Shown: positions 50,502-60,826, counted from the stretch's first letter. The stretch: 64,000 nucleotides of DNA from Methylococcaceae bacterium UBA7658 (GCA_002483425.1 DLHW01000064.1:1-64000); one strand, 5' to 3'. The notes: a model not told the origin generated them from the sequence alone. Program-made: numbers and translations.

Positions 50502-51320
50502 TTATTTCTCAACAAGTTCAAAACGATAGCCACCTATTTTTGTCTCTATCTTAGCGAAAGTCAAACTGATTTCAACGGTTTCATCGGCGGCTATTACAGG
50601 GTTTTGTAACGATTTAGCGCCCGGCCAATAGATCGCCGGATTAAAAATCCGTTGCGCAAAAACTTGATCGTTGTAATCAAGCAAGCTTATCTTTATATCC
50701 GGCAATAACTGTCTAAAAACGCCTTGATTATTGAGCACTGCTTTAAATAAAAAAGATCCGTCGTCAGTCGCCGACAGAGAGCTTTGCAACACCGCTATTT
50801 CAGCAAGATTTCGGTATTCCGCTAACCGGCAGCCAAACCATTGACAAATTTTCTCTAGGTAGATCCGGCAAGCCGGATGCTGAATCCAAGCGCTGCTTTC
50901 AAAGTATAGCAATTGTGCAGTTAATAAAATTAGCCCCGCCATGAAACCCAACAACCAATTAATCGTTAATGGGGGCTTTTCAGCCTCCCAGGGCAGCAAC
51001 CCTATTTCATCAGCTTGATGTTGACTTTCAGCGTCTTCAACACTCGGCAATCTATTCTTAAGAAAACGGCTAGCGTCGGTTAACTGAAAATCGCTGTTTT
51101 GCTCCTGTTTTAACTCGGCGCTTGGCTCTTGTCCAGCCCGGCGGACGGAAAGATCTTCAATTTCAAGACCGGTGTTGAAACGAGCTTGAACCGCACTTGA
51201 TGAAACCGGTGCGTTAAACTTCTTTTTACAATTTGAACAATAAAATTTCGTTTTTTTTGCCCGCGACTGTTTTTTGGTAACCGGGTAGAGCTTTTTGCAA
51301 TCTGGACATTGCGTAAACAT
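50502..51320 (-). CDS. zinc-ribbon DUF3426 membrane protein
   Basis: A 272-residue protein from the ATG at 51320; the longer frame back to 51455 overlaps prmA heavily. The N-terminus MFTQCPDCKKLYPV with CSNCKKKF is an MJ0042-type zinc ribbon. One membrane helix lies near residues 122-140, followed by the DUF3426 domain. This protein sits beside prmA in many gammaproteobacteria. Function unknown. Confidence 0.82.
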   Translation of the reverse strand: MFTQCPDCKKLYPVTKKQSRAKKTKFYCSNCKKKFNAPVSSSAVQARFNTGLEIEDLSVRRAGQEPSAELKQEQNSDFQLTDASRFLKNRLPSVEDAESQHQADEIGLLPWEAEKPPLTINWLLGFMAGLILLTAQLLYFESSAWIQHPACRIYLEKICQWFGCRLAEYRNLAEIAVLQSSLSATDDGSFLFKAVLNNQGVFRQLLPDIKISLLDYNDQVFAQRIFNPAIYWPGAKSLQNPVIAADETVEISLTFAKIETKIGGYRFELVEK

Positions 51321-51330
51321 GGCGCCTCGA

Positions 51331-52215
51331 CTAACAATGAATCCCGGATAGCCTGACCCAATCCTCCTTTTGCTCGGGCTTATTGAACGATAGATAAGAC
51401 CGGTAAGCACCCATAACCGAATCGGTTTGTTCGGCAAGAATGCCCGATAAAACAAGTTGTCCGCCAGAAACTAAGAGTCCTGCGATTTGGCCAGCCATTT
51501 CAATGAGAGGTTTCGCCAATATATTAGCTAAAACGACATCCGCCTTGACATTTTCGGTATTAAACCGGTCCGGCAAACTACATATAATCTTGTCTTTCAC
51601 ATTATTCTTCTGCGCGTTATTTTCCGTTGCAGTTATCGCTTGCGGATCGATATCAATAGCGTAAGCTTGCTTTGCCCCTAACAGTAAGGCCGCAATAGCC
51701 AATATGCCCGAGCCACAACCGTAATCGATAACTGTTTTGCCTTGTAGATTGTGGCTTGCCAGCCATTCCAAACATAAGGCCGTGGTAGGGTGCGTTCCGG
51801 TGCCGAAAGCCAGACCGGGATCCAGAATCAGACAAACCGTATTGTCTTCCCGTTGTTCCTGTCCGGTTGGGCAAACCCAAAGCTTACCGGAAAATTTCAT
51901 AGGATGGTAATGAGCCATCCACGCGCGCTCCCACGCTTGGTCTTCTATAATTTCAAATTCCCAATGCTTGAGGCAGTTTTGTTGAAAGTGCTTAAGCGAC
52001 CGGCTTCTGATCTTTGCCGGATCGGCGTCTAACTCATAAAGCGCAATAACCCGGGTCTGAGTCCAAATCTTAGTTTCGCCAATTGCCGGTTCATACACAG
52101 GCTCATCCTCGGCATCCATATATGTTACGGACACCGCCCCGAGATCGCTAAAAAAATCGGCTACACTTGGCGCAATTTGTTCGCTGGTGATCACTGAAAT
52201 TTGATGCCAAGCCAT
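51331..52215 (-). CDS. prmA: ribosomal protein L11 methyltransferase
   Basis: Trimethylates lysines and the N-terminus of ribosomal protein L11. The 294-residue protein has the SAM-binding motif DYGCGSGILAIAALLLGA and the AFGTGTHPTT block of PrmA. The order aroQ-accB-accC-prmA is conserved in gammaproteobacteria. It ends ten bases before the DUF3426 start. Confidence 0.95.
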   Translation of the reverse strand: MAWHQISVITSEQIAPSVADFFSDLGAVSVTYMDAEDEPVYEPAIGETKIWTQTRVIALYELDADPAKIRSRSLKHFQQNCLKHWEFEIIEDQAWERAWMAHYHPMKFSGKLWVCPTGQEQREDNTVCLILDPGLAFGTGTHPTTALCLEWLASHNLQGKTVIDYGCGSGILAIAALLLGAKQAYAIDIDPQAITATENNAQKNNVKDKIICSLPDRFNTENVKADVVLANILAKPLIEMAGQIAGLLVSGGQLVLSGILAEQTDSVMGAYRSYLSFNKPEQKEDWVRLSGIHC

Positions 52216-52289
52216 ACAGAGTAACTAATAGCAGTATTCTAAACGCCGGTAAACAATCTTGTTCTTTAACCGCTCATCGATTAAAAATA

Positions 52290-53636
52290 TCAACTCTGCA
52301 ATCCCAATTTTTTTTCGAGATAATGAATATTCTGCCCGCCCGCGACAAAACCGCTGTCATTCATAATTTCTTGTTGTAGCGGAATATTTGTTTTAATACC
52401 GTCGATGATAATTTCATTCAATGCGGTGTTCATACGAGCAATGGCGCTTTTCCGGTCTTCGCCGTGGGCAATCAATTTTCCGATCATGGAATCGTAATAC
52501 GGCGGTACCTTATAGCCGTTATAGATATGGGTTTCGCAACGTATTCCAGGACCGCCCGGCATATGGAATTGCTCGATCGTACCCGGACACGGCATGAACG
52601 ATTTAGGATCTTCCGCATTTAAGCGGCATTCAATCGCATGCCCGGTCATCCTTACTTGGTCTTGGGTAATGGATAAAGGCATACCGGCGGCAATGCGTAA
52701 TTGTTCCTTCACAATATCGAAACCGGTAATCATTTCGGTGACCGGATGTTCGACTTGTACGCGGGTATTCATTTCAATGAAGTAGAATTGCCCCCTTTCG
52801 TATAAAAATTCGAAGGTTCCCGCGCCCAGGTAACCGATGTCGATACACGCTTTAGCGCAACGTTCGCCGATTATCTTACGCTGCTCTTCGGTAATACCCG
52901 GCGCTGGCGCTTCTTCCACTACTTTCTGATGGCGGCGTTGCATGGAGCAATCGCGCTCGCCGAGATGGATCGCATTACCGTGCGCATCCGCGATAACTTG
53001 AAATTCGATGTGTCTCGGGTTTTCGAGAAATTTCTCCATGTAAACGGTATTGTTACCGAACGCGGCGCCAGCCTCCGCTTTGGTCATGGCAATGGCGTTA
53101 ATCAGCGCTGCTTCGGTATGAACCGTGCGCATTCCGCGGCCACCACCACCACCAGCGGCTTTGATAATAACCGGGTAGCCGATTTCCTGCGCCAATTTAA
53201 AGTTTTTCTTGGGATTATCGCTCAGCGGATCGTTATTGCCGGGTACGCAAGGAATTCCGGCAGCCAGCATGGCGTTTTTAGCGGAAATCTTATCGCCCAT
53301 CATTCGTATCGTATCGGCATTCGGTCCGATAAAGACAAAGCCGCTTTGTTTTACTTTTTCGGAAAAATCGGCGTTTTCCGACAAAAACCCGTACCCTGGA
53401 TGAATGGCTTCCGCATCGGTTACTTCCGCCGCACTGATAATCGCGGGTATGTTCAGGTAACTGTCGATGGATTGCGCCGGCCCGATGCAAACTGATTCAT
53501 CCGCTAGCCGGACATGTTTCAGATCCCGGTCGGCCTCGGAATGGACAGCAACCACCTTGACGCCTAATTCCCTGCAAGCGCGCAATATGCGCAGAGCAAT
53601 TTCGCCTCGGTTGGCGATGACTATCTTATCGAACAT
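52290..53636 (-). CDS. accC: acetyl-CoA carboxylase, biotin carboxylase subunit
   Basis: ATP-dependent carboxylation of biotin on AccB, the first step of fatty-acid synthesis. The 448-residue protein has the glycine-rich ATP-grasp loop KAAGGGGGRGM, the HIEFQV motif and the NTRVQVEHPVTE catalytic block. It starts 18 nt after accB. Confidence 0.97.
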   Translation of the reverse strand: MFDKIVIANRGEIALRILRACRELGVKVVAVHSEADRDLKHVRLADESVCIGPAQSIDSYLNIPAIISAAEVTDAEAIHPGYGFLSENADFSEKVKQSGFVFIGPNADTIRMMGDKISAKNAMLAAGIPCVPGNNDPLSDNPKKNFKLAQEIGYPVIIKAAGGGGGRGMRTVHTEAALINAIAMTKAEAGAAFGNNTVYMEKFLENPRHIEFQVIADAHGNAIHLGERDCSMQRRHQKVVEEAPAPGITEEQRKIIGERCAKACIDIGYLGAGTFEFLYERGQFYFIEMNTRVQVEHPVTEMITGFDIVKEQLRIAAGMPLSITQDQVRMTGHAIECRLNAEDPKSFMPCPGTIEQFHMPGGPGIRCETHIYNGYKVPPYYDSMIGKLIAHGEDRKSAIARMNTALNEIIIDGIKTNIPLQQEIMNDSGFVAGGQNIHYLEKKLGLQS

Positions 53637-53654
53637 GGCTTTCCCGTCCAGTGA

Positions 53655-54098
53655 CTATTCAATGATGAACAAGGGTTGACCGTATTCGACAGGTTCCGCG
53701 TTTTCCACCAAAATCTTTGTTATGGTCCCGCTTTTATCGGCTTCGATCTGGTTAAGAATTTTCATGGCTTCGATTATGCACAATGTATCGCCTACCATCA
53801 CAGAATGTCCTATGTCTACAAATGCTTTAGCGCCGGGGGAAGCCGAACGGTAAAATGTTCCGACCATAGGCGATTTTACGATATGTCCGGTGATCACTTC
53901 CTCGTCCGGCTTGCCTGCCGTGACGCTAGGCATTTGCTGCGGCGCGGGAGTCTGAGCCGCGGGCGCATAGGCAACCGTAGCCGGCGCAGCGGAGTAACGG
54001 CTGATCCGAATCTCTTCTTCGCCTTCTTTAATTTCCAGTTCGGCGATCCCCGACTCTTCTATCATTTCGATTAATTTTTTTATTTTTCTAATGTCCAT
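53655..54098 (-). CDS. accB: acetyl-CoA carboxylase biotin carboxyl carrier protein
   Basis: Carries biotin for acetyl-CoA carboxylase. The 147-residue protein starts MDIRKIKKLIEMIEESGI, the classical AccB N-terminus, so the ATG at 54098 is chosen over an upstream one inside aroQ. After a Pro/Ala-rich linker comes the biotinyl domain, with the modified lysine in EAMKILN (the usual sequence is EAMKLMN) and a PVEYGQPLFIIE end. It overlaps the end of aroQ by 11 bases. Confidence 0.96.
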   Translation of the reverse strand: MDIRKIKKLIEMIEESGIAELEIKEGEEEIRISRYSAAPATVAYAPAAQTPAPQQMPSVTAGKPDEEVITGHIVKSPMVGTFYRSASPGAKAFVDIGHSVMVGDTLCIIEAMKILNQIEADKSGTITKILVENAEPVEYGQPLFIIE

Positions 54099-54552
54099 GG
54101 TTTGTTGTCTCTTGACTTTTAATTTTCTGGCAAGCCGCTTCAAGAGCGAGCTCGTATCCGGTTGCGCCTAAACCGCAAATAACGCCAACGGCTATATCCG
54201 AAAGAAATGAGTGCTTTCTAAATGCTTCCCGAGCATGCACATTCGATAAATGAACTTCTATAAAAGGGATCCGGGTTGCCAGCAAAGCATCGCGAATAGC
54301 TATACTGGTATGCGTAAATGCGGCGGGATTAATGATGATAAAATCGACTTTGGTTTTAAAAGCCTCATGAATATACTCTACTATCTCATGTTCGGCGTTA
54401 CTCTGGTAAAAATTTAAACGGCAGCCGTATTCAGCCGATTTATGTTGCAAGCTTTTTTCAATGCCTGATAAAGTTTGGAGACCATAATGGTCAGGTTCAC
54501 GCAGACCTAATAAATTGAGATTGGGGCCGTTTAATACTGTTATTGTCGACAT
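54088..54552 (-). CDS. aroQ: 3-dehydroquinate dehydratase, type II
   Basis: Third step of the shikimate pathway. The 154-residue protein has VLNGPNLNLLGLREP with the catalytic arginine, the loop tyrosine in GCRLNFYQSNAEHE, NPAAFTHTSIAIRDAL and EVHLSNVHAREAFR. It is the first gene of the aroQ-accB-accC-prmA run. Confidence 0.95.
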   Translation of the reverse strand: MSTITVLNGPNLNLLGLREPDHYGLQTLSGIEKSLQHKSAEYGCRLNFYQSNAEHEIVEYIHEAFKTKVDFIIINPAAFTHTSIAIRDALLATRIPFIEVHLSNVHAREAFRKHSFLSDIAVGVICGLGATGYELALEAACQKIKSQETTNHGH

Positions 54553-54882
54553 GGCCGCACTGTTCCCGGAGTTAGATGATCTTTTGCGGCTAATTGTGCC
54601 TAAATTTGCTAATTTTGTCCATATTTCCCCGCAATTTAGACTATTTCATTTCCGTGCTCACACTGTGCTCAAAATAAAACATACTCTATTGCTCAATAGC
54701 CTATATCAATTAAACCGTTTTTTGTTAACATGAACGGCTAGTCATAAGATATAGAAATTTTATCACCCTCGATTCATGGTCTTAATATTGACATCGCATA
54801 GAGTACACGCATTCGTTTTCGAGAGTTTTTAATGCGTTTACAAGTTTAGTATTATTTCTGAATCTTTATTTTGGATACGAAT
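54553..54882. other. divergent intergenic region between aroQ and glgP
   Basis: Contains the promoters of two divergent units, though I cannot pick clear boxes. No gene or strong hairpin is seen. Confidence 0.4.
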
Positions 54883-57396
54883 ATGCCTCATCGGAATTTT
54901 AAAAAAAGCGCGCCCCTTTCAACGATCTGCTCCCTTCCTGAGTTAGGTATGGACGAACAACACCTTATGACCGACTTCAAACGTTATTACGGTCATCGTC
55001 TAGGCCGGGACGCGAACTGCCAGTCCCTCCATTATGCTTATGAAGCCTTATCGATGGCAATCAGCGACCGGCTCATCGAAAGGTGGAAAAAAACCTATAA
55101 TGCTTACAAAGAGAGCGATTGTAAACGTGCGAACTATCTGTCCATGGAATTCCTAATGGGACGCACCCTTAGCAATGCGATGATCAATCTCGGGATTACG
55201 GATACCGCGCAAAAAGCGATGTACGAACTCGGTCTTGAAATCGAGGAACTTATCGACAGCGAATACGACGCCGGTCTCGGCAATGGCGGCTTAGGCCGTT
55301 TAGCCGCTTGTTTTATCGATAGTTGCGCGACGTTGCAATTACCCGTTACCGGCTACGGTTTACGTTACGAATACGGCATGTTTTCGCAATTGATCATCAA
55401 CGGCGAACAAGTCGAAAAACCGGACCATTGGCTACGAAACGGCAATGTGTGGGAAATCGAACGCTTCGAATATAAACAAGTCATTAAATTCGGGGGCAGA
55501 ACGGAAAGTCACATCGACGAACGCGGTAAAAAACGGGTATGCTGGGTGGATACGCACGATATATTAGCCGTCCCGTTCGACACGCCAGTACCCGGCTTCA
55601 GGAACAATACCGTCAATACATTAAGACTCTGGAAAGCAACCGCAACTGAAGAGTTCGACTTACAAGAATTTAATGAAGGCGATTATGCCGAAGCCGTCGC
55701 CGCTAAAAATAGCGCCGAAAATATCACTATGGTGTTGTACCCAAACGACGCCAGCGAAAACGGTAAAGTGCTGCGCCTAAAACAGCAATATTTACTAGCA
55801 TCCGCCAGTTTGCAAGACGTAATGGCAATCTGGGTCGGAAGACACGGTAACGACTTTACCGATTTCGCGGCTAAAAACTGCTTTCAGCTTAACGACACCC
55901 ATCCCAGCATCGCAGTTGCCGAACTAATGCGCCTGTTAATGGACATTCACGGTCTGGAGTGGGAGCAAGCCTGGTCGATTACCAAAAACACCATGGCTTA
56001 CACCAACCACACCCTATTGCCGGAAGCGTTGGAACGTTGGTCGGTAAGCTTGTTCAAGCAGCTTTTGCCAAGACTCATGGAGATCATTTTTGAGATCAAC
56101 GCCCATTTCCTAGCTGAAGTATCCGCTCATTGGCCGGGCGATAAAGACCGGTTAAACCGGATGTCTTTGATTGAAGAGGGACAAGAACAACATGTCCGCA
56201 TGGCTTACCTAGCGATCGTCGGCAGTTTTTCGGTGAACGGTGTCGCCGCATTACATTCGAAACTCTTGCAACAAGGTCTGTTCCGCGACTTTTATGAACT
56301 CTGGCCGAATAAATTTAACAATAAAACCAACGGCGTTACACCTAGACGGTGGCTGGCTTCATGTAACCCCGAACTGGCTAATTTAATTACGGAAACCATC
56401 GGCGGCGACTGGCTGACCGATTTGTCCTTACTTAAAAATCTGGTGCCTTACGCCGACAAAAAAACTTTCCGCAAACGCTGGCAAGAAGTTCAACTCAATG
56501 CCAAACAACGGCTTGTCGATCTTAAAAATCAGGAAAACGGCTTCGACTTGAGAGTCGATGCGCTTTTCGATGTGCAAGTAAAACGCATTCATGAATACAA
56601 GCGGCAACTCTTGAATGTATTACATGTTATCCATCTTTATGACCGTATCAAACGCGGCGACACCGCCAATTGGACTAACCGTTGCGTCTTAATCGGCGGT
56701 AAAGCCGCGCCCGGCTATTACATGGCCAAAAGAATTATCAAGTTGATTAATAATGTCGGTAGCGTTATCAATCACGACCCCGATGTCGGCGAAAAACTTA
56801 AACTGATATTTCTACCCAATTACCGTGTCTCGGCAATGGAAATTATTTGTCCGGGCGCCGACCTGTCGGAACAAATTTCAACCGCCGGCAAAGAAGCCTC
56901 CGGCACCGGCAACATGAAATTCATGATGAACGGCGCTTTAACAATCGGGACATTGGACGGCGCCAATATCGAAATCCGCGAAGAAGTAGGCGATGAAAAC
57001 TTCTTTTTATTCGGTTTAACCGAAGACCAAGTGGAAACCATGCGCAACCATTACGATCCGCAAAGCATTATAGAAGGCGACGAAGATCTGAAACGGGTCA
57101 TAAATCTGCTCGAATGGGGTCACTTTAACCAATTCGAACCGGGTATCTTCGATGCCGTTATCGGCTCGATGCGCAGCCCGCACGATCCTTGGATGACCGT
57201 TGCGGATTTCCGGAGTTTTGTCGAAGCGCAAAAACGGGTCGAAGCCGTATACCGGGATACCGACCGTTGGACCCGGATGAGCATTCTTAACACCGCCGCC
57301 AGCGGTAAATTTTCAACCGACCGGACTATCACCGAATATAACGACGAAATCTGGAAATTAACGCCAGTTAAAGTAGACAACCCGCAATGTGACTAA
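54883..57396 (+). CDS. glgP: glycogen/alpha-glucan phosphorylase
   Basis: Releases glucose 1-phosphate from glycogen by phosphorolysis. The 837-residue protein starts at the ATG 54883 (an upstream TTG adds four residues). The PLP lysine lies in KEASGTGNMKFMMNGA, followed by LTIGTLDGANIEI, and GNGGLGRLAACF marks the N-terminal domain. Its product is the substrate of the phosphoglucomutase at 0.4-2.0 kb. It is monocistronic, with a hairpin just downstream. Confidence 0.95.
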   Translation: MPHRNFKKSAPLSTICSLPELGMDEQHLMTDFKRYYGHRLGRDANCQSLHYAYEALSMAISDRLIERWKKTYNAYKESDCKRANYLSMEFLMGRTLSNAMINLGITDTAQKAMYELGLEIEELIDSEYDAGLGNGGLGRLAACFIDSCATLQLPVTGYGLRYEYGMFSQLIINGEQVEKPDHWLRNGNVWEIERFEYKQVIKFGGRTESHIDERGKKRVCWVDTHDILAVPFDTPVPGFRNNTVNTLRLWKATATEEFDLQEFNEGDYAEAVAAKNSAENITMVLYPNDASENGKVLRLKQQYLLASASLQDVMAIWVGRHGNDFTDFAAKNCFQLNDTHPSIAVAELMRLLMDIHGLEWEQAWSITKNTMAYTNHTLLPEALERWSVSLFKQLLPRLMEIIFEINAHFLAEVSAHWPGDKDRLNRMSLIEEGQEQHVRMAYLAIVGSFSVNGVAALHSKLLQQGLFRDFYELWPNKFNNKTNGVTPRRWLASCNPELANLITETIGGDWLTDLSLLKNLVPYADKKTFRKRWQEVQLNAKQRLVDLKNQENGFDLRVDALFDVQVKRIHEYKRQLLNVLHVIHLYDRIKRGDTANWTNRCVLIGGKAAPGYYMAKRIIKLINNVGSVINHDPDVGEKLKLIFLPNYRVSAMEIICPGADLSEQISTAGKEASGTGNMKFMMNGALTIGTLDGANIEIREEVGDENFFLFGLTEDQVETMRNHYDPQSIIEGDEDLKRVINLLEWGHFNQFEPGIFDAVIGSMRSPHDPWMTVADFRSFVEAQKRVEAVYRDTDRWTRMSILNTAASGKFSTDRTITEYNDEIWKLTPVKVDNPQCD

Positions 57397-57416
57397 TTTA
57401 TTTTTTATTGCATTCA

Positions 57417-57451
57417 AGCCCAACACGTTGATGATCCGAACGTGTTGGGCT
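57417..57451. terminator. hairpin between glgP and purB
   Basis: A perfect 13-bp stem (AGCCCAACACGTT at 57417-57429 and its complement at 57439-57451) with a 9-nt loop. There is no T run on the plus strand, so it may act mainly as a transcript end stabiliser for the convergent genes. Confidence 0.65.
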
Positions 57452-57466
57452 GTAGGATTTCTGCAT

Positions 57467-58834
57467 TTAGTAAATCGATTCGGCTAACGCTGCCGCATAG
57501 CCGGTATAAGTTCTCGGCGTTAGCGCAAGCAATTCATTTTTAGCGCCCTCAGGAATAGCCAAATTGTTAATAAACGTACGCAATTGATCGGGCGTGATAC
57601 GTTGTCCCCTCGTTAATTCCTTTAGTTTTTCATAAGGTTTTTCAATACCGTAACGACGCATCACAGTTTGAACGGGTTCCGCCAGCACCTCCCAATTGGC
57701 GTCGAGATCGGCGTCGATTGTTTCGGAATTGATTTGCAATTTTGAAAGTCCTTTTAAGGTCGCTTGAATAGCAATACTGGTATGGGCGACGCCAACTCCG
57801 ATATTCCTAAGCACGGTAGAATCGGTCAAATCGCGCTGCCATCGGCTAACGGGCAACTTCTCCGCCAAAAACGAAAACATAGCATTGGCAAGCCCCAAAT
57901 TGCCTTCCGAGTTTTCAAAATCGATCGGGTTGACCTTATGCGGCATCGTGGAAGATCCCACTTCTCCCGCCACGGTTTTCTGCTTGAAATACCCTAACGA
58001 AATGTAACTCCAAACATCGCGGTCGAAATCGAGCAGTATCGTATTAAAGCGGGCTAAGGCGTGAAAAAACTCCGCAATGTAATCGTGCGGTTCGATTTGG
58101 ATGGTATAGGGATTAAATTGCAACCCCAGCGACTCGACAAACTGTTTTGCAAACGACGGCCAATCGACTTCAGGATAAGCCACGGCATGAGCATTGTAAT
58201 TGCCGACCGCGCCGTTGATTTTGCCTAACAGCGGAACAGTCTCTAATTGCGCCTGTTGCCGCATTAACCGTGCCGCGACATTGGCGAACTCCTTCCCCAC
58301 TGTCGTGGGCGTCGCAGATTGTCCGTGTGTGCGGGATAACATGGGCTGAGCAGCATTTTCGATAGCACATTGCTTAATCGCTGCTATGCAGGCTTGAATT
58401 TGGTTCAGTATTAGTTCGCGGCCTTCTTTAAGCATCAAAGCATACGAGAGATTATTGATGTCTTCGGATGTGCAAGCGAAATGAATAAATTCACTGACTT
58501 GCTCGAGCTCGGAGGTTCCTGATATTTTTTCTTTCAGAAAATATTCGATGGCTTTAACATCGTGGTTGGTGGTTTTTTCAATCGCTTTAATCCGTTCCGC
58601 ATCGGTTAAGGAAAAGTTGGCGACTATATTTTCCAGTACATTGTTGGCCGACTCGCTAAAAGGCCTCACTTCAACAATCTTGGTATTTAACGCTAGCGCC
58701 TTCAGCCAGCGCACTTCGACCAAGACACGATACCGTATTAAACCGTATTCGCTAAAGATGGGCTGCAGGAGTTCAACCTTATCGGCATAACGGCCGTCAA
58801 TGGGAGAAAGTGCTGTTAAATTAAAATGACTCAT
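57467..58834 (-). CDS. purB: adenylosuccinate lyase
   Basis: Acts twice in purine synthesis: SAICAR to AICAR, and adenylosuccinate to AMP, releasing fumarate. The 455-residue protein has the fumarase-superfamily signature GSSTMPHKVNPIDFENSEGN and the start LTALSPIDGRYADKV of the gammaproteobacterial form. It lies 21 nt after mnmA; the hflD gene that sits between them in E. coli is absent. Confidence 0.96.
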   Translation of the reverse strand: MSHFNLTALSPIDGRYADKVELLQPIFSEYGLIRYRVLVEVRWLKALALNTKIVEVRPFSESANNVLENIVANFSLTDAERIKAIEKTTNHDVKAIEYFLKEKISGTSELEQVSEFIHFACTSEDINNLSYALMLKEGRELILNQIQACIAAIKQCAIENAAQPMLSRTHGQSATPTTVGKEFANVAARLMRQQAQLETVPLLGKINGAVGNYNAHAVAYPEVDWPSFAKQFVESLGLQFNPYTIQIEPHDYIAEFFHALARFNTILLDFDRDVWSYISLGYFKQKTVAGEVGSSTMPHKVNPIDFENSEGNLGLANAMFSFLAEKLPVSRWQRDLTDSTVLRNIGVGVAHTSIAIQATLKGLSKLQINSETIDADLDANWEVLAEPVQTVMRRYGIEKPYEKLKELTRGQRITPDQLRTFINNLAIPEGAKNELLALTPRTYTGYAAALAESIY

Positions 58835-58855
58835 AATTGCCGTCCGGTTAAGCTG

Positions 58856-59959
58856 TTATTTAGAATATGATGTGTTCGATCTCGTTTCAATAACGCCACC
58901 GCCCAAACAGATTTCGCCTTGATAAAACACCACCGACTGGCCGGGAGTGATCGCTCGTTGCGGTTGCTTGAAAACCGCCCGGCAACGGTCGATGCCGACC
59001 GGCTCTAAGCGGCATGGCTGGTCCGGCTGCCGGTAACGGGTTTTCGCCGCACATTCGATTGGCTCTGTCGGCGGCTGATTACTACACCAGTCCAAACGGC
59101 TGGCTTCCAAGGTATTATGCAACATGAGAGGATGGTCATGACCTTGCCCGACGATCAGAACGTTATCGGTCAAATGCTTATCGAACACGTACCAAGGTTC
59201 ATCCGGCGCATCTTTTATTCCGCCGATGCCCAAACCTTGGCGCTGACCGAGGGTATAGTACATCAAGCCTTGATGAGTACCGATAAGCCGGCCGTCCGGC
59301 GTTCGTATTTCGCCGGGCTGGGCCGGCAGATAGCGTTGCAGAAACTCGGCAAACTTCCGTTCGCCGATAAAACAAATGCCTGTGCTGTCTTTTTTCCGGT
59401 AATTATCGAAACCGGCTTGCTGGGCGATTTGCCTGATTTCTGCTTTATAAAGATGACCGATTGGAAATAAGGTCCGCGCCAACTCATGCTGACCCAACGT
59501 ATATAAAAAATAACTTTGCTCCTTTGCCGGATCGAGTCCTTTAAGCAAGAAATGTTGGTCATCTTTGGTCTGAACGCGGGCATAATGACCGGTAGCAATG
59601 GCATCGGCGCCTAAATCCTGGATGGCGTGATCCAAGAACGCCTTAAATTTAACGTATTTATTGCACAGAATATCGGGATTAGGCGTGCGTCCCGCCTTAA
59701 ATTCGGACAAAAACACCTCAAAGACATCATCCCAATATTCGCTGGCGAAATTCACCGTTTTCAATTCGATGCCTAACTTATCGCAGACTTGCTGAGCATC
59801 GGCAAGATCGGTCATTGCCGTGCAATATTCCGTACCGTCGTCCTCTTCCCAGTTTTTCATAAACAAGCCGGTTACTTGAAAGCCTTGCTCCAATAACAAA
59901 AGGGCTGTGACGGACGAATCGACCCCGCCTGACATGCCGGCGACAATACGTTTAGCCAT
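58856..59959 (-). CDS. mnmA: tRNA-specific 2-thiouridylase MnmA
   Basis: Makes 2-thiouridine at U34 of Lys, Glu and Gln tRNAs. The 367-residue protein has the ATP PP-loop GMSGGVDSSV, the nucleophile cysteine in NPDILCNKYVKF and the second catalytic cysteine in STGICFIGERKF. Its start overlaps the nudJ end by eight bases, as in E. coli. Confidence 0.96.
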   Translation of the reverse strand: MAKRIVAGMSGGVDSSVTALLLLEQGFQVTGLFMKNWEEDDGTEYCTAMTDLADAQQVCDKLGIELKTVNFASEYWDDVFEVFLSEFKAGRTPNPDILCNKYVKFKAFLDHAIQDLGADAIATGHYARVQTKDDQHFLLKGLDPAKEQSYFLYTLGQHELARTLFPIGHLYKAEIRQIAQQAGFDNYRKKDSTGICFIGERKFAEFLQRYLPAQPGEIRTPDGRLIGTHQGLMYYTLGQRQGLGIGGIKDAPDEPWYVFDKHLTDNVLIVGQGHDHPLMLHNTLEASRLDWCSNQPPTEPIECAAKTRYRQPDQPCRLEPVGIDRCRAVFKQPQRAITPGQSVVFYQGEICLGGGVIETRSNTSYSK

Positions 59960-60413
59960 GTGTTGAATCGAGAAAGGTTTTCAGCATCGCTAATGGATAA
60001 CGCTGACCGCTTATGTATTCATCCACTGCAATCATTACCAATGGGCTGCGCAAACGGTTTTTTTGCGATTGAATCTCTTGCGAGGTCAACCAGTGAATCG
60101 CAACAATGCCTTCATCAAGCGGAAGGGCTGAGTCGTAACTATGGCATTGCCCGGTAAAGCAATACCTTAAAAAAGTTGTCGATTTCTGCGACCTGCGCCA
60201 AAGTTGAATAGACATGAGCGCATCAGGCTCAAATTGCCAGCCGGTTTCTTCTAGAACTTCGCGCTTGACGGCATCAACCAAACTTTCGCTTTCTTCAAGA
60301 TGCCCGGCGGGCTGGTTAAACTGCAAACCGCTGGAAGTCTGCTCTTCCACCAGCAAAAACTTGCCTTCCCGCTCAATGACAGCGGCAACCGTTACGTGCG
60401 GCTTCCACACCAT
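59952..60413 (-). CDS. nudJ: NUDIX hydrolase NudJ
   Basis: A 153-residue NUDIX protein. The box is G-HLEESESLVDAVKREVLEETGW near residues 37-60, with all catalytic glutamates. E. coli NudJ hydrolyses nucleoside di- and triphosphates and HMP-PP. Linkage to mnmA and purB supports orthology. Confidence 0.88.
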   Translation of the reverse strand: MVWKPHVTVAAVIEREGKFLLVEEQTSSGLQFNQPAGHLEESESLVDAVKREVLEETGWQFEPDALMSIQLWRRSQKSTTFLRYCFTGQCHSYDSALPLDEGIVAIHWLTSQEIQSQKNRLRSPLVMIAVDEYISGQRYPLAMLKTFLDSTHG

Positions 60414-60798
60414 TATTCATTCCAACCAAATTAAACCGGTATTTTACAAGATTTATCCCATTCATTACGGCAAAGATTGCTCGCTTCTTTGGCAATGATT
60501 TTTATAGCCGGTTATTTTGCGCTGATACCTACACTTTAAGCAACAAAATCACCGTCATTCAAACCTCGCTCTTGGCAATCTATGCAAAATGGCGGTTATT
60601 CATAAAATAATAAGCGGCTCATTGAACTCATTGCATCGTATAAAAGTCGTCGATAAAAGTAATTCATGTTTAATCCAGTCATTTATTAGAATAGCTCTGA
60701 TAAAGTACTTCGACATGGTCGGTTCCAAACGGACATAAAAGTAGCATTTGATTTTTTCTTAGTGTGCTTATATAACCGCTTGCGCCCCTGGATAGCAG
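60414..60798. other. intergenic region, no gene seen
   Basis: AT-rich sequence upstream of nudJ and the small lipoprotein. No ORF or structured element is seen apart from the repeat fragment at its right edge. Confidence 0.35.
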
Positions 60799-60826
60799 CG
60801 AAATCAACTTGTTCAGAGCTTTCTCA
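60799..60826. repeat. family 1 terminal fragment
   Basis: GAAATCAACTTGTTCAGAGC, read on the other strand, equals the left end of the 23.5-kb MITE over 20 bases. The opposite end is not found, so this is a solo end. It lies 28 nt before the lipoprotein start codon. Confidence 0.5.

Noticed and set aside
51321..51455. Longer start for the DUF3426 protein
   Set aside because: It would overlap prmA by 125 bases and precede the zinc-ribbon start MFTQCPDC, which is the normal N-terminus.
54515..54733. Plus-strand ORF upstream of glgP
   Set aside because: It overlaps the aroQ start on the other strand, lacks an SD and its sequence is not protein-like.
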